Shown: positions 8,774 to 22,200 of the stretch, one piece after another
Numbering within the stretch: position 1 is the stretch's first letter
Layout of the letters: each line of letters opens with the position of its first letter
DNA from: a virus
Reading direction: 5' to 3' (one strand)
Length of the DNA: 59,112 bases
Virus record (IMG/VR): IMGVR_UViG_3300030333_007526
Span: 1 to 59,112 of that record
The notes under the pieces: model-generated
Databases searched by the model: none
Seen by the model: only the letters and a program-made list of their open reading frames with translations
What the model was told of the DNA's origin: nothing
Translations under genes and position numbers: made by a program

Positions 8774-11746
8774 TTAGAATCCATACCTAAATAATCTAAG
8801 AGCGTTAAGATCATGAGGTTCGCCGATTTCGCTAGTAGCCTCGCTACTTTCTGCCTCGTCTTCAATATCAGAATCCTTATCTAAAATAGCACTATAAGCT
8901 ATAAATGCCATTGTTGTATTTGCAGCGTAAACATCTTTAAATGCCGATGTGTAAGTTGGAAAATGATTATAATCGCCCGCACTGGTTGTTGTAGCGCCGG
9001 CGGTTTCTAATAAACCATTTATAGTATCTGCATAATCTTTAGCGTTGTCTTTGATTTCTCCAATGTATTTTTTAATATCTCTGATGATATCTGCTTTCTC
9101 CAGTTTATTGCCTAGACCAAGATCATCATATTCTTGAATTTTTTCATCAACATATTCTTTTAAGTTTGTATTATACAATGTCATGGTAGTTTCGTAAAGA
9201 TTTGTATAATATTCTAATTCTTCTTCTGCGGCTGCAGCGGCTAGCCCTGGGGCTAAATCTTCTCCATAATCTTCATATGATTCACCCATATCAATAATTG
9301 GCGGCAAGTCTCTAAATTCATTATAATATGATAAATCAAATTCACCAGATTCTGCAGCTGTAATTTGCTGGCCGATTGTTCCGTCAACATCTAAGAAATT
9401 TGTGTAAAGAGACAACATAGAATTGTAAAATGATTCAATTTGATCCATTGTGCCTTCTTCAGGAGTTATTTGTTTTTCCAGACTGGCAGTTTCATTATTA
9501 AGCCTATCTAAGTCACCGTCGAAAAAATTATATAGTATTTCTTGAAACATATTATACACATATGGGGCGCGGCGATACGGAAAATTAGTCGAGTCATTTT
9601 CATAAAATGTATTTATCGAATTAATAAAAAATTGATTGAAATAACCTTTAATATTATTATAAGAACAAAATTCATTTGCTAAATTGTAATATTCTTCAAA
9701 CTTTGTTAACTCTTCATAATACAAATCTCTTAAACCATATAAAACTTCAAGACTTTTATCTTCGCATGTAAGATAAAAAGTGTAATGCTCAAGACTTTGA
9801 TCAATAGCATCGGACTCATCGGCTAACAAAATATCATAATAATCTTGAAATTCAAAACACGCTAAACGATAGCCGCTGCGGGTTTCTGTGGTCGCTTCAA
9901 AATTTCTTAGCAAGCAATACGTATTATCCGGCACCCCATCAACTCCAACATCAATTTCATAATATACCGGAGATCCTTGAAGGCTTGTGGACACTGTTGC
10001 AATAGGAACAATTTCCATAGGGGATGCCGCAACTATATAATCTGTTGTTCGATCTTCATCTTCTATGCCCTCTGATTCTGCTTCAGCTTCTGAATATTGA
10101 TCTGCATATCTGGTTAATATGTAGAATTGAGCATCTTCATCGTAAAATCTTGTCAAGTAATGACTATCAATTTTAATTGCTTTGCTAGTAATTTCTTGAC
10201 CAAAAAAAAGCTCTAACTTGTCTATATCAATTATTGACGATAATGCTGTATCATTTCTAATTATTTTTTCAATATCAGCAAAAATATATCCGGTTGTAAA
10301 TAAAGTATCTGAAGCTTCCCATATGGTTGTATGGTCCATCCCATAATATTCCTTGTGATAAGCATATCTTGTTATAGGCGGATCATCATATATTCTATTG
10401 CTGGCTGTTTCGCCTGCGGTTGCATCTGCCGTGTTTGGAACCGGTTCGGGAAATTCATATGATGTATCATCTTCAACTATTCTTGAGTCAATTAGTTTTG
10501 AATTGAAAAGAAGTGTTTTTTCTAATTGAGGATTTTGGCCATAATTTATAATTTCATTTTGCACTAAAGCATTTAAAGTATCATAAAATATTCCAATTTG
10601 TGTATCAGTTCCTTTTTCCGGATAAACTAATAAAAAATTATTTAGTTCAACTAATAACGTAGGCTCACTAATTTCTGAAACCACTAAACCTTCAAGACTA
10701 TCTAAAATTTCATTAAATTCGTCAGACTGGCTAGTTGAACGCTGAGATTCAATTAAATCTAAAAATTGCCCATATGTTATAGATCTCTCGTCGTAAGAAG
10801 CTGCATGATACGTGCCAATAATTGTTTGCATCCCGGTGCCTTCGTAAATATCACCACTTGGATATTTCCATTTAGTAAGGGGCCCTGTTGCTAATTGACC
10901 ATTATTTTCAAATATTAATTCATAAGCTATTTGTGAAAAAAACATATCTCCATAAATATCATTTTGTATAACTGCCGAATTTAATTCAATTTCAGAATCT
11001 AAATCTAATATTGACGAAAAACTAAATAAATATAAATTAGAAAAATCTTCATTACCGATACCTGACAAAAATTGATAAAGCGTATTAAAGGTAAAATCTG
11101 AATATACCAATTCAAGCGGTAAATTAATTGTTGTTGTATATTTATAAGTTGGAGATTCGTAAGCGTCTTCTAAATATTCTGAGTATGCAACACCAGACTC
11201 GTCAACTTCAAAAAAATCAGAAAAATTAAACATAACATAATTTGTATTTAAATAAACGCCTTGACGAGTAGTTTCTGTAATTGTTGTTCCTTCTTGCATA
11301 GTGTGCACATAATAATTGGCCTCAACAACTTCAAGAGTTGATGTGCTTTCATCTATGCTTTCTTCATCGGAAACAGTTTCTGTTGTTATATCGGTTGAGC
11401 CAACAAACAATGCGTCATCTAAACCAATCGTACCATAGCCAGGAATAAACCAATTTTTATATTTTTTCATATGCTGTTGAACGCTTGCTTGGCCGCTTAT
11501 AATACTATTTGATTTTGAATTGTCAAAAATTATTGCAGCGTATCCAAAATAAGATGAAATTTGTTCAATATAATCAGTTGGTTCAACTCCATCATCTGCG
11601 CTTAAATATATTGATACGTCTATACTTAAGCCATCTTGCGTGGTGGCTGGAGACACTATGCCATTGACATCGCTCCTAATGTAAACTTTATCAATAAATA
11701 CACCGGGCATATTAGTCTGTATTATAGGTGGGTTTAATCCTGGCAT
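8774..11746 (-). CDS. Large acidic, tyrosine-rich tail protein with C-terminal coiled coil
   Basis: A 990-residue protein, strikingly rich in Asp, Glu and Tyr. The N-terminus (MPGLNPPIIQ, then PGVFIDKVYIR) looks like a short beta-rich docking segment. The middle has no motif that I recognise. From about residue 680 the sequence becomes helical, with heptad-like stretches such as LRDLYYEELTKFEEYYNLA and, near residue 850, EEELEYYTNLYETTMTLY followed by KLEKADIIRDIKKYIGEI, which look like coiled coils. The gene overlaps the previous one by 13 bases, so the two are probably translationally coupled. It lies among wedge and fibre genes, so a long fibre or wedge-to-fibre connector is a reasonable guess. 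No homologue of known function can be named. Confidence 0.55.
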   Translation of the reverse strand: MPGLNPPIIQTNMPGVFIDKVYIRSDVNGIVSPATTQDGLSIDVSIYLSADDGVEPTDYIEQISSYFGYAAIIFDNSKSNSIISGQASVQQHMKKYKNWFIPGYGTIGLDDALFVGSTDITTETVSDEESIDESTSTLEVVEANYYVHTMQEGTTITETTRQGVYLNTNYVMFNFSDFFEVDESGVAYSEYLEDAYESPTYKYTTTINLPLELVYSDFTFNTLYQFLSGIGNEDFSNLYLFSFSSILDLDSEIELNSAVIQNDIYGDMFFSQIAYELIFENNGQLATGPLTKWKYPSGDIYEGTGMQTIIGTYHAASYDERSITYGQFLDLIESQRSTSQSDEFNEILDSLEGLVVSEISEPTLLVELNNFLLVYPEKGTDTQIGIFYDTLNALVQNEIINYGQNPQLEKTLLFNSKLIDSRIVEDDTSYEFPEPVPNTADATAGETASNRIYDDPPITRYAYHKEYYGMDHTTIWEASDTLFTTGYIFADIEKIIRNDTALSSIIDIDKLELFFGQEITSKAIKIDSHYLTRFYDEDAQFYILTRYADQYSEAEAESEGIEDEDRTTDYIVAASPMEIVPIATVSTSLQGSPVYYEIDVGVDGVPDNTYCLLRNFEATTETRSGYRLACFEFQDYYDILLADESDAIDQSLEHYTFYLTCEDKSLEVLYGLRDLYYEELTKFEEYYNLANEFCSYNNIKGYFNQFFINSINTFYENDSTNFPYRRAPYVYNMFQEILYNFFDGDLDRLNNETASLEKQITPEEGTMDQIESFYNSMLSLYTNFLDVDGTIGQQITAAESGEFDLSYYNEFRDLPPIIDMGESYEDYGEDLAPGLAAAAAEEELEYYTNLYETTMTLYNTNLKEYVDEKIQEYDDLGLGNKLEKADIIRDIKKYIGEIKDNAKDYADTINGLLETAGATTTSAGDYNHFPTYTSAFKDVYAANTTMAFIAYSAILDKDSDIEDEAESSEATSEIGEPHDLNALRLFRYGF

Positions 11747-13215
11747 ATTTCTGGCTCCGTAACATATCCATAAATATCAAAATACCTAGGCCCATCAGAT
11801 GATTCAAGATCATAAGCAAAATCTTCACAATTGTGATCAAGATTTATAAAATATGATTTTCTAGCGTATGTTTCTTGGCCGCGGCATACTAGTTGTTTAG
11901 AAACTCTTTCATCTACTAAAAAGTCAAAGTAGTATTCAGAGCTACCGGTTGTCATCAAGCTATCCGGACTATGGACCGGTGTTGGCGTTGTCATAAATCC
12001 GTCCACAACTTGATTTATTTCTTGTTTAAAATATTTTCTATTTAGTTGCTCTTTTGCATCTTTTCCGCCAGTAAAAAATCCACCCGATGTAATTATTTTT
12101 TCTTCGTCTGAAGAAGTTACTTTTGCTGTTCCAGGAGATGGCCCGCCCATTGTATTAGTGACGATGCCTGTTCCGTTGGTATTGGTTATAATCACCTTGT
12201 GCATTTCTGTAGACACAGAAACATTAAGGCTGCCGCCTCCAGAAATATAATTTTCAATTGCTGCTTTTGCCCTTAAGGCCATGGCGAAAGTTTCAAGAAC
12301 TCCATCATAACTTGCATCAATCTTTGTATTGGTATCGACAGTGCCGGTGGTCCATGTAAAAGTAACTGAGTTAGTGCCATCATTAATTGTAAAAGTTTCT
12401 CCATTTAATTCAGCATCTGCAGCTTGAAAGCCTATTTCAGCAACCCCATTTGTTGATTCTTCAATAATTCTTTCAAAAAATTCAATATCAAAATTTTCCA
12501 TTAAAAGTTGAGTATTTGTCTCCTCAATATAAACAACGGCGTCTTGTGGTATTATTTTAATAATTTTGTTATCACTAAACTGGCCACTTTCTAAAGCGAA
12601 CGCATCTGTTAAATCTAAGTTGTAGCGCTCGTTAACTCCAAATGACGGAGACAAGTCAGCAGTAACTTTTTTGTAATTTAAATTCATATTAATTTGTGGA
12701 ATTTTTGAAAATTTAGAATATTCATTAGACTCCGAAGAAGATGAAATAAACCCATTTAATGCAATAACCTTCCATGCTGGCGCTGTTTGTTTGCTATTGG
12801 TCAGTATAACATCGCCGATTGCATTATCAAATCTGTAAATATCTGTTGCAGGTTTATTTTGTTTAGGGCTTTCATCAGATGAATATGCTGCCGACTCTTC
12901 TCCGTCAATAGTAGTATCAAGCTGTCCTATTTCATTTTCAATTTCAGAAAAGAGTACTAAACTTTCAAGATATTGTGTTTCGTTTTTTATTCTATGAAAT
13001 ATTTCATTTTGATTTTCGTGAAATTGTAAATTTAAATCAGATTTTTCTGGTGCATTTGAGCCTGTGTAAATTGCATAACGACCATCATAAAGAATGTTAT
13101 CGTCAAAAAATTCGTAGCAATAAGGTTTAAATTTTCCAATTGATAAAAGATACCTACCATAAGTTGTTAACTTTAAATCATATACTTGTTCTTTTTTGTT
13201 TAAAAATTTTGCCAT
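11734..13215 (-). CDS. Virion protein with LT-GR-L-G-FK module and inserted Ig-like domain
   Basis: A 493-residue protein of a family I know from marine phage virion clusters (opening MAKFLNKKEQ, then LKLTTYGRYLLSIGKFK and FFDDNILYDG). Residues 11-43 match, gap-free, the N-terminus of the 331-residue protein encoded at 3653-4648. Residues of about 262-385 form a Thr/Asn/Gly-rich module (FTINDGTNSVTFTW, then TFAMALRAKAAIENY and VIITNTNGTG) that also occurs in the 683-residue protein encoded at 22799-24850, apparently as an insertion in both. The start overlaps the stop of the 3195-residue gene as TAATG, and the end overlaps the next gene by 13 bases. A baseplate or fibre-attachment role is inferred; its biochemical function is unknown. 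Confidence 0.65.
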   Translation of the reverse strand: MAKFLNKKEQVYDLKLTTYGRYLLSIGKFKPYCYEFFDDNILYDGRYAIYTGSNAPEKSDLNLQFHENQNEIFHRIKNETQYLESLVLFSEIENEIGQLDTTIDGEESAAYSSDESPKQNKPATDIYRFDNAIGDVILTNSKQTAPAWKVIALNGFISSSSESNEYSKFSKIPQINMNLNYKKVTADLSPSFGVNERYNLDLTDAFALESGQFSDNKIIKIIPQDAVVYIEETNTQLLMENFDIEFFERIIEESTNGVAEIGFQAADAELNGETFTINDGTNSVTFTWTTGTVDTNTKIDASYDGVLETFAMALRAKAAIENYISGGGSLNVSVSTEMHKVIITNTNGTGIVTNTMGGPSPGTAKVTSSDEEKIITSGGFFTGGKDAKEQLNRKYFKQEINQVVDGFMTTPTPVHSPDSLMTTGSSEYYFDFLVDERVSKQLVCRGQETYARKSYFINLDHNCEDFAYDLESSDGPRYFDIYGYVTEPEICQD

Positions 13216-16200
13216 TAGTATCCACCCATTCCGCCGCCGCCGCGACCACCGGTGCCAGAACCATTGTTGCCATTTCTTCGATTACGAGAGCGGCCATTTC
13301 TACTTGTTCTATTAGTATTGGCACTTCTGTTTCGTGATGTTCTTCTTCTTGTTGTTTGCCCATTAGAAACATTATCAGTTGTATTTTCAGTATTTGTTCT
13401 TGGGGGACTCATATTGGAGACCTCTGGTATTTCATTACTCACACTTGTTGTTTCAGTTCTAGAAAACAAGACTTGTGCATCCATTTTAATTAGCTCAACA
13501 AAGGATAAATAATCATAAGGCCAGTTGAATCCAACTTTATAACCTGTGGTTTCGTCATCAAAACTAAATATATCAGTTGAAGCTTGGCCAACTTGCGGAG
13601 TTACATGATTATAGTAGTGTCCTTGTGATTTTTGTTTTACTTTAAAAACCATCCATCTCAAATTTTCGTTATCTAAAATGTTTGATTCAGATAATAATTC
13701 GGTATCCATCAGCTCATGAGCAACTGATTGATATTGAAAACTAATTTTTTTAGAATCTCTCGGAGATAAATTTTGCCAAATATATGATAAATCGTCTTTA
13801 TCAAACTTATATTCAAACTCAAACATGTACATTACTATTGGCTCAACTAGTGAATTGTTTAAAAAATCAAATTGAGGGGGTAAAACATATTTGTCCATTT
13901 TTTGTATAAGTTTTCTAATTGATTCGCCAGCTGCATCTAATGAGTCTCCTGTTAAAGTTCCTTTTGCAGATGCTAATGCAGCTTTATATCTTAACGTAGG
14001 AATATTAATAAAAGATTTTCTTGTTGAATTAAATGCCCCAGCAGCCTCTGAAGTGCCTTTAACGCTATCAACAATATAAGGCACGGCAACTACTGCTTCT
14101 GATATTGTTCTTGATTCTGATATTTCTCCCAACCTTTTAGATGTTGATGTATCGAATCCGGCTAAATCAGTTAGTGATGCCATTTTTTTATAAACACTTG
14201 TTCCGGTGTCTGCATCCATATTATTATAAATTGTATCGTTTACTATAACATCGTAGTGATTTTTTAACCAATCAGTTGGAATATCGCCAATTTCTAAAAA
14301 GATACCTTTATCGGGTGATTCTGGAACGACGCCGAATTGATGCCACATGCCTCTTGGAACTGATCCGGATGCATATGTGGGCAGTGTTAAATTGCCATCA
14401 GCATTTGTTATAGGGTGAATGCCTTTATCGTTAAAGTTTAACATAGGCGTTTCCCACTTGGGCTGAATAACCCATTTTTTACCCGCAGTTATATTGGTAG
14501 TTTTTAATTTGTTTCCAAACGTATCTGATTCTTGTTGTAAAACTCTTTCGACTCCAAATAAGTTAATACTAGCACTAATTTGCATTGCATTTAAATTAAC
14601 ATTGTGTCCTGAATATATAAAGTTTGTAGACTGTGTAAAGTCAGAATCTTCAAATGAAGATATTAAACAGGGCTTATTGCTAACAACATGTCCAGGGTCG
14701 GCGCGCCAATACGCAGAGCTAACCTCAGATAATATTTGTTCTAAATCATATGACTTATTTGGATCAGGTCTGAAGATTAAATCACACCACGCTTCGCCAT
14801 TTGTATAAGGCGGAGTGAAAGACCAGTTGTAGCCATTAAAGCTGTCCATTGGAAATGTTTTGATAACTGCTGCGGCTATTGATCCTGTGCCATCTGGCTG
14901 GCCTGCTACGGGCGGCCCGAAAGCAGTTGGTCTGGAATACATTGTAAATGATTCTTTAAACAATAAGCCTTGTTTTGGATCTTGTGGCAATGGGAATGTA
15001 GATTTGCCAAAACCAGTGCCGTCGTGAACTAAGGCGCCTGCCATACCATACGCAACATTGTTTCCTGCAGAACCTGAATCTCCTCTATAATCGCGCGATC
15101 CTGAGACAGATCTTCTTAATTTGATTCTTGCTCCATAAACACTGCCAGATGTAAATCTTAAATCATTAGTTACAACTCCAGATTTCAATGATGTGTATGA
15201 GTCATCTTTAAGAAAGAACGAACCAACTTCTCCAAAAAAGTTACTAGCCATCATAGAATAAATTTCGTCTGATGCTGCTCCCATTGATGCTGTCGCATTA
15301 AATGAAGCTGAAGGGTGGGGCTCTACATCAAGTATTTGCACGCCAGCTATATATTTTTCTGGTGCTAAAATGGCCTCAAATGGAACTCGCTGATCCCAAA
15401 ATTCGCCACCACGATAACCATATTTTGTACTGGCGGGCGGTTCTTTAGGAGTGATTGCCCAGTTGTGTGTTGCCGCGCCGTCTGTACTGCCATAGTAAGA
15501 AGCACTTAACTTTGTACTATCAGTTAGAATTGGGTAATCCACTGCAAGGCCAGATTTTATTGAATTAAACAAAATACCGGGCGAATACAATGGCTGCATT
15601 AATGGACGTAACAATCCGCCGCGATTTTGAATTAAATCAAAGCCATTGTATTTTTTAGTTGCGGCAGAATTTGGCTGGATTGAGGCATCAAAACCAGCAC
15701 CATACGATCGAGAAAATTGTGAAACTAAATCCAATGTTCTTTGCGCTGGATAAAAACCTTTATATGGATTAAATCTGATCGCTGCACTACAAACTAATCT
15801 TATTTCAGTAGCGTCTAACAAAGATTCACTTTTAATGTTTAAAAAGTCATTTAAAAATTCTGAATTAGAATAATCTGTGTAGAATGAACTTGTCGAACTA
15901 TTAATATTGGTGCCTGGAATTTCAAATGTGTCTGTTTTATCTGTAGATGAAATTCCATACCTAACATAATCTTCTACATGTTCACTAATTCTATATTCTG
16001 GTACAATAGAAAAATCTCTTGCCATTAGCAATAAATCTTCTTTATAATCATCGTATTTTGAAAACCACGGATTAGAAGCCGTCGCATGAAAAGTTGTGGC
16101 GCCATCAGTAATTGTCACTATTCCTGCTTGCGTTCCTGCCTCCCAAAGCGCCTCGCCTCCAAAAGGATCAATTTGAATTCCAACATTAAATGGCTCTAAG

Positions 16201-19200
16201 CCTTTTTCTATGCTTCCAGTTTCAGCAATATATGGACCTGTCGGAGATGCAACTGAACGAGGTGATGTGATAATATGCTTTCTAGAATATAATGCGCCTG
16301 GGGATAATGTAGCCTCACTATTTGGATCGTTTTGTGCAACGCCCGAATGTACAAGAAAATAATTGTTTTGTAATTCGCCTGCTGATCCTTCTCTAATATT
16401 AGCTAATTCATCGCCGCCTGTGCCTACGTTAGGCACGCCTGAGCGCGTTAAAAAATTTATTTGAGCATCTAATGGCCAACTACTTTGTGATACAGGCACA
16501 ACGCTAACACCAAACGAATTTAATACTGAATTTCCAACAGCAACTCGATCAACCGCGTCATCTCTCCAAAATTTGTTATCGTACCCTATTCTTTCACGCG
16601 AAGATGAAACAAATTCATTTCTTTTAGATGGAAAAATGTTTTCACAATACATTACCCAATTAACCCTGTAGTTGCCGGCGTTTGTTAGCTCCAAAACTTG
16701 GTTTAAAGGTGTTACAGTTTGTAAATTTGGAAGACCTTGTAAATCATTAAATTCAACATCATTAAAATATATTTTTTCATTATTGTGAGTAATTTTTAAT
16801 GTTACATCTCCGTCATTAGAACTAAAATTAAGTAAAGCTGGTCTGCCTCTCATAGAAACAGGGGGCACATTATAAATGCTTATGGCGTTAGTTGATATGT
16901 CGGCCCTTGAGACTACGCCGCTAAGATGTTCATTTCTTAAAATTGGATGATCTTGCATCCTTAATCTTTGCCAATTCCATCCATAATTGCCATTGCGCTT
17001 CGTCATTAAAACATTAAAATAATCTGCTGATGTTGTTAAGAAATTTTCAATTTGAAGTTTATCTACAATTGTTTTATTAAAATATTCATCATTATCAATT
17101 GTTGTCGGAAAACCTAGTGTATTAACATCTCCCGAAGCTGTCAATGAGTCGAAAGCTAAAATATTTATTCTTGACGTTGGCTGATATAAACCTTGTATCA
17201 ATTGAGGCACCACAGAGCTTGCACTGACATAATCAAAATAAGCTACGTACCCGTCAGCCGAACTAGAATGTAAGCCTGCTTGCTCCCCATGCACCGGCAT
17301 GTAAGCGTAAAATCTTTCGCCATCCATTACAACTGATGATGTAAACCAAGAGTATTGTAAATCTGATCTAGGAATTGCATGCTGAACATAGAAGTTGTCA
17401 AACTTAGATGCCGTGGCTGTTGTTATGGTTTTTGGACTATAGGTGTCAGCTGTTTCATTTGTTATTTTCAATGTTGTAAGTTTGTTTCTGTTGATCTTGT
17501 GAAACGATGGCGCTTGATCATATTGAGCGCCTGGCAAATTAGCAGATGAGGTTACAATATGTGAGTCGCGACCAAATCTTGCACTATGTCTTGACAGATG
17601 TGATCTAAGGCCGAAATCTCTACCATGTATATCTTGTACGATTATACCAGCAGAACCCGAACCAATTTCGACAGAAAGCGATCCGGTTGATCCTTGCGAA
17701 GGCTTGATCACTGTTAAGTTTCTGTTTAACAATGAATTGTATACTGAAAATTCTGAAGATCTAAAATCAAGATAGCCGCGGCCCATAACTTCTATGCCGC
17801 CAGGAGCAGCAAATCTGGATACTATAACAGATTTGTTTTCAGTGCCTGTTAGGTAGCCAGCGTTATATTCGTCAATAAATTTAAAATGACTTCCAGAATT
17901 TCTACGTATATCTAAAAACGTTCGCACATTGGTTGTACTTCCAGAATGCGCTAAATAAATAGCATCGGGCAATGTAGGCTGTTCTTCTATAAAAGCTCTT
18001 GGATTGTTGATTGCACCAACGGTACTTACAATTTCATAATTTTTTTGATAATTTCCTAATATAGTTGACCCTGTTCTCATGTGAATATTGCGTATATTAA
18101 CAGGACGCTTAGCTACAAAATCCCTGTAGAGCCATGCTTTTTGTGAAGCAGTCAACGGATATGGCAGAACGCCAATTTCGTTTGCTTCTGGCCAAGGATA
18201 GTCTGGCGAGACCATACCAATTGCACCGGTTAAGCCATGATTTTCATTGTAACCAACACATGTTCCAAACAGAAGTTTCCATGCCTCTGCTCTATTGTAC
18301 CATGCATCAGATCCCGTATTGATTGCGATATGTCTCGATTGGTGTCCTCCAACAGCGTAATTTGTAAATGGGCCCTGCATTGGTACTTCAAACGAATCTC
18401 CATATGTATCGTGATGAAGGTTAACAATCTCAATTCCGCCAGTAACGCTATCAACTATAACTTTATTATACCCACTTACAACAGAAGAACTTATAATGTT
18501 AAAAGGAAATGCAAATGATGATTTTACATTACTATATCCTGTTCCATCATGTTCAAAGTTTCTACCATGAAGAGTACTAAGATATCTTTTTGTAAGCATT
18601 CTAGGTGTTTTATCAGCCCTCCATTGATGTGTTTCGTGAAGATCAACGAAGTGATTTGCAAATCCTAAAATTACATTTTGTGGAATAAAAGTTTGGCCAT
18701 CATTTTCAACTGGGCCGGCTGGTCTAATTGCGTTATAAGTAAAATCAATATTTTTATTATCTGTAAAGTTAACACCGCCTTTAATAAAGGCATCTTTATT
18801 CATTGGGTTTCCAAACTCAATGTTATATAACTTTCCAAAGCTTCCGCTTGAGAAACCACCAGCACTATATGAAGTTCCATCAGAAGTAAATGAAAGCGGA
18901 GAACTTTGACTTAAAGCAGGGGATGAATAAATAATTCTTCTAAAAGTATTTCTTTGTGCATCAATATTCGAATTAACACTAGGAGAGTTTGTAGAACGGC
19001 TTGACGATATTTCAATTGAAGATCTATCAGCTCTTTCATCCCAATATAATCTATTTTCATTTGTTGGTCGAGGCGAGGCTGGTATTGTAGATGAGCCCTC
19101 AGCCCAAGAATATTGGTTTTCTCGGGCGCCCTTCATTGCTACATCTGGATCTGTTTCTTTAAATTCTATGGTTGGAAATTTAAATTGATACTTGTTTCTT

Positions 19201-22200
19201 TCCAATACATGACTTTCAACGACATTTAACATGTCTGGTTCAAAATCTGATGATGCCGGCATTAATTGTGATATAATTGTAGCCAACGAATCGTCAAACC
19301 ACTTATAGTAATCAACAAACTTTTCAACTTGCGTAGTTTTAACTGCTTTTCTAAAAAAAGATTGTCTTAATTTTTCTAAAGCTTTATAATTTTGCCTATA
19401 TCTATTAACAGGTTCTCCGATAATATTATTAAAATCAACCACACCTGCGAAAAACTTAAGCATTTCTTCTGAAATTGCATTGTACATGCTTTTTTCAATA
19501 GTAAAATAATACTTTCCTACATTTGGCTCTCTACCAAAAGTAATATCATCGCCAGATAAAATATTGATCATGTCTGATGATAAAGCTTTTTCAGGATCAA
19601 TAAATTTAAAATAGTTAATTGCTTTTTTATTTATTACATCAGTGGAGGATTCCGCAAAACCAAACCCATATCCAGTATGTTGATTTCCTGCTAAATTGCC
19701 AGCCCAGCCATAGTTATTTCTAATTTCAGCAGAGCCAGAGCTGGTGTCGGTAATAAAAAAGTTACCATTACTATCAGAACCAGTAATATTTTCAAAATTC
19801 CAATTTAATACTAACGAATTTGAATTTAATATATCGTGACCAAAACTATTCAAATCGCGAGGAGATGTATTAAGATACGAACCAGAAACTCCTAAACTAT
19901 CAATATCATTAGCGTGCTGTTGCAAGTTTCCATCTTCAATATATCTTGTCCAATATTTTACTGAGTTAATATTGACATCACAAAGATTTAATATAGACCC
20001 TGTTATATTGGTTCTTCGGGATCCTGCATATACTCTTTTAGAAGCATTTAAAAAATTTGTTGCAACTGAGTGGTTTATTGATGCTGTTAGTTTAAAGCTA
20101 TTTAATGGATATCCATTTTCATTATTATAACCACTAAAAATTAAATCATAATTATTATGTCCAGATTTAAAAGATTCAACCGATCCACTAACAACGCCCG
20201 CTACACCAAATGAACTGCTTAAACTGGGCGCCAGACGAACTGACAAGCTCCATCGACTATTGTTATATACGCCAAGATATGTGCTACTGGTGAGCACTGG
20301 AAACGGGACTTTTCCATTTAAACCTTCATTGGACGATGACAACATAAATCTAACATTTTTTGAATATATTCCATCGCGCACTGCAAAAACTTGAAAGTTA
20401 GCTACATCTGGTCCTGATTCATTATCACCACCCGAGTCCTCAGCTAAACTTGTAATCCATGTTGTCTCTGCTCCTGACTTAATTGCTGTGCTTCCGGTCG
20501 CAACCGTATACATACCGAACAACGATCCAGTTATAAATCTTCGCTCTACTTTATCTAAAGATCTATAAAAAGATGGAAAAATTACATCTGTTTCCATCGT
20601 AAATCCATAAGGATCTTCTAAGCCTCTATTGCTTCCGGCGCCGGGCCCACCAACAGGAGCATTGAGAGCGCTGTAGCCAGCGCCATGGGAGCCAGAAATA
20701 AATCCCGATGTATCTCCAGAAATTACGTCGGATGGGGGTGGTTCAAATGCAGACCCGGTATATTGTTTTTGATAAATTACAGCGCTTAAATTATCGTTTT
20801 CATTAAAATTAATTACATTTTTGTTTATCAATGTTTGCTGTAAATTATTTTTTAATAAATATTCATTTCCGTCTGAATACGTATTAAGACGCATTAGTGA
20901 TTCATCGAGATTAAAACACCTGAAAACATTTCGAATAGATTTTTCTGTTCCCTTACTTTTGAAAATATTAGTTAAGTTATTGTATAAATTTTCATAAATT
21001 AAATTTTTTGTTTCTGTTAAATCAAATTGATAAGAACCAGTTAATGTTTTATTTAAAAACTTTTCTGTAATTGATGCATCGACAAATATTTCTGGAAGAT
21101 TTAATCCTAGTGATTGTGGCAAATGTCTGGCCATTGGATATGGCGTGTATGACGCGCTAGTGTATGTTGCATGTCTTAGTTTAGGAATTTCTTGAATTTG
21201 TAGATATAGTTTATCAAAGTATGTACCGACTATATGTGTCATATACCTTAGATCACTTTGAAATTCTTTTCCTTGATTTTCATCTTCTTCTATCATCCAG
21301 GCTGGCAACAGGCTAAGAAAAGAAGAATTATTTTGTCTGTCGTGATATGAGCCGCTATCCAACAACGCTGTTTTTAAAGCAGAAACATCCGGATGATCAG
21401 CATAAATAATAGGATCTTTGTACTCACTCGTATAATTTGAGCCACTGGCCAGAACGATTGCGGATCCTGTTGCTCTTGAGTTAGAACCATACCCAGTCCA
21501 TATACCATTACTTACGCGGCCACTATAGTCTAAAACAACACTATCTGTCGATGATACGCCAGTTATACCCTCATTAAATTTATAATAAATACCTAAAGTC
21601 GTATTAGAAATATCTGTATTGGATCCGCCTCTTACTTGGTCATACCAATTCATTCCAATTTCTTTAGCTGTTCTTGCTGTTTTCCAAAATCTAAACTCGT
21701 CCATAGATCCGGAAAGCTTACCTGCCCCAGCTAGTGAGCCAGTTGCAGTTGTTTCAGATGGCGCTGTCAAAAGCGCTCCGAGTCGACCCATCATATTTTT
21801 AGTCGGCAGTGTTCCAATCGTGCCAGTATGGTTGAGAATATCATCATATTCTCCATCCACATAGAACTTAATAGCATGGCCACTGCCTGTGTTTTGTAAA
21901 ACAAAAGCGTAATGATGCCAATTAGCTAAAGTATTAACGTTAACATTAGTACCGATAGTTTGTTGAAAGATACCCGGATTAGCATTACCAGATTGAACGG
22001 TTACCATAAATGGAGATGTGCTAGATGTTCCAAGAAGCTCAATAGTTATTCTTCCGTAATCATGATCAGTTTCAGCATTGTTATTCCATAAATCAAAAAC
22101 CACTTGTTTTTCAGTTTCATCGTTCAAGCTAGCAAGAGGCATGGCTGAACCTGTTTTTAGCCAAAATTCAATCGTAACGCCATTATCAAAATCAGATTTT

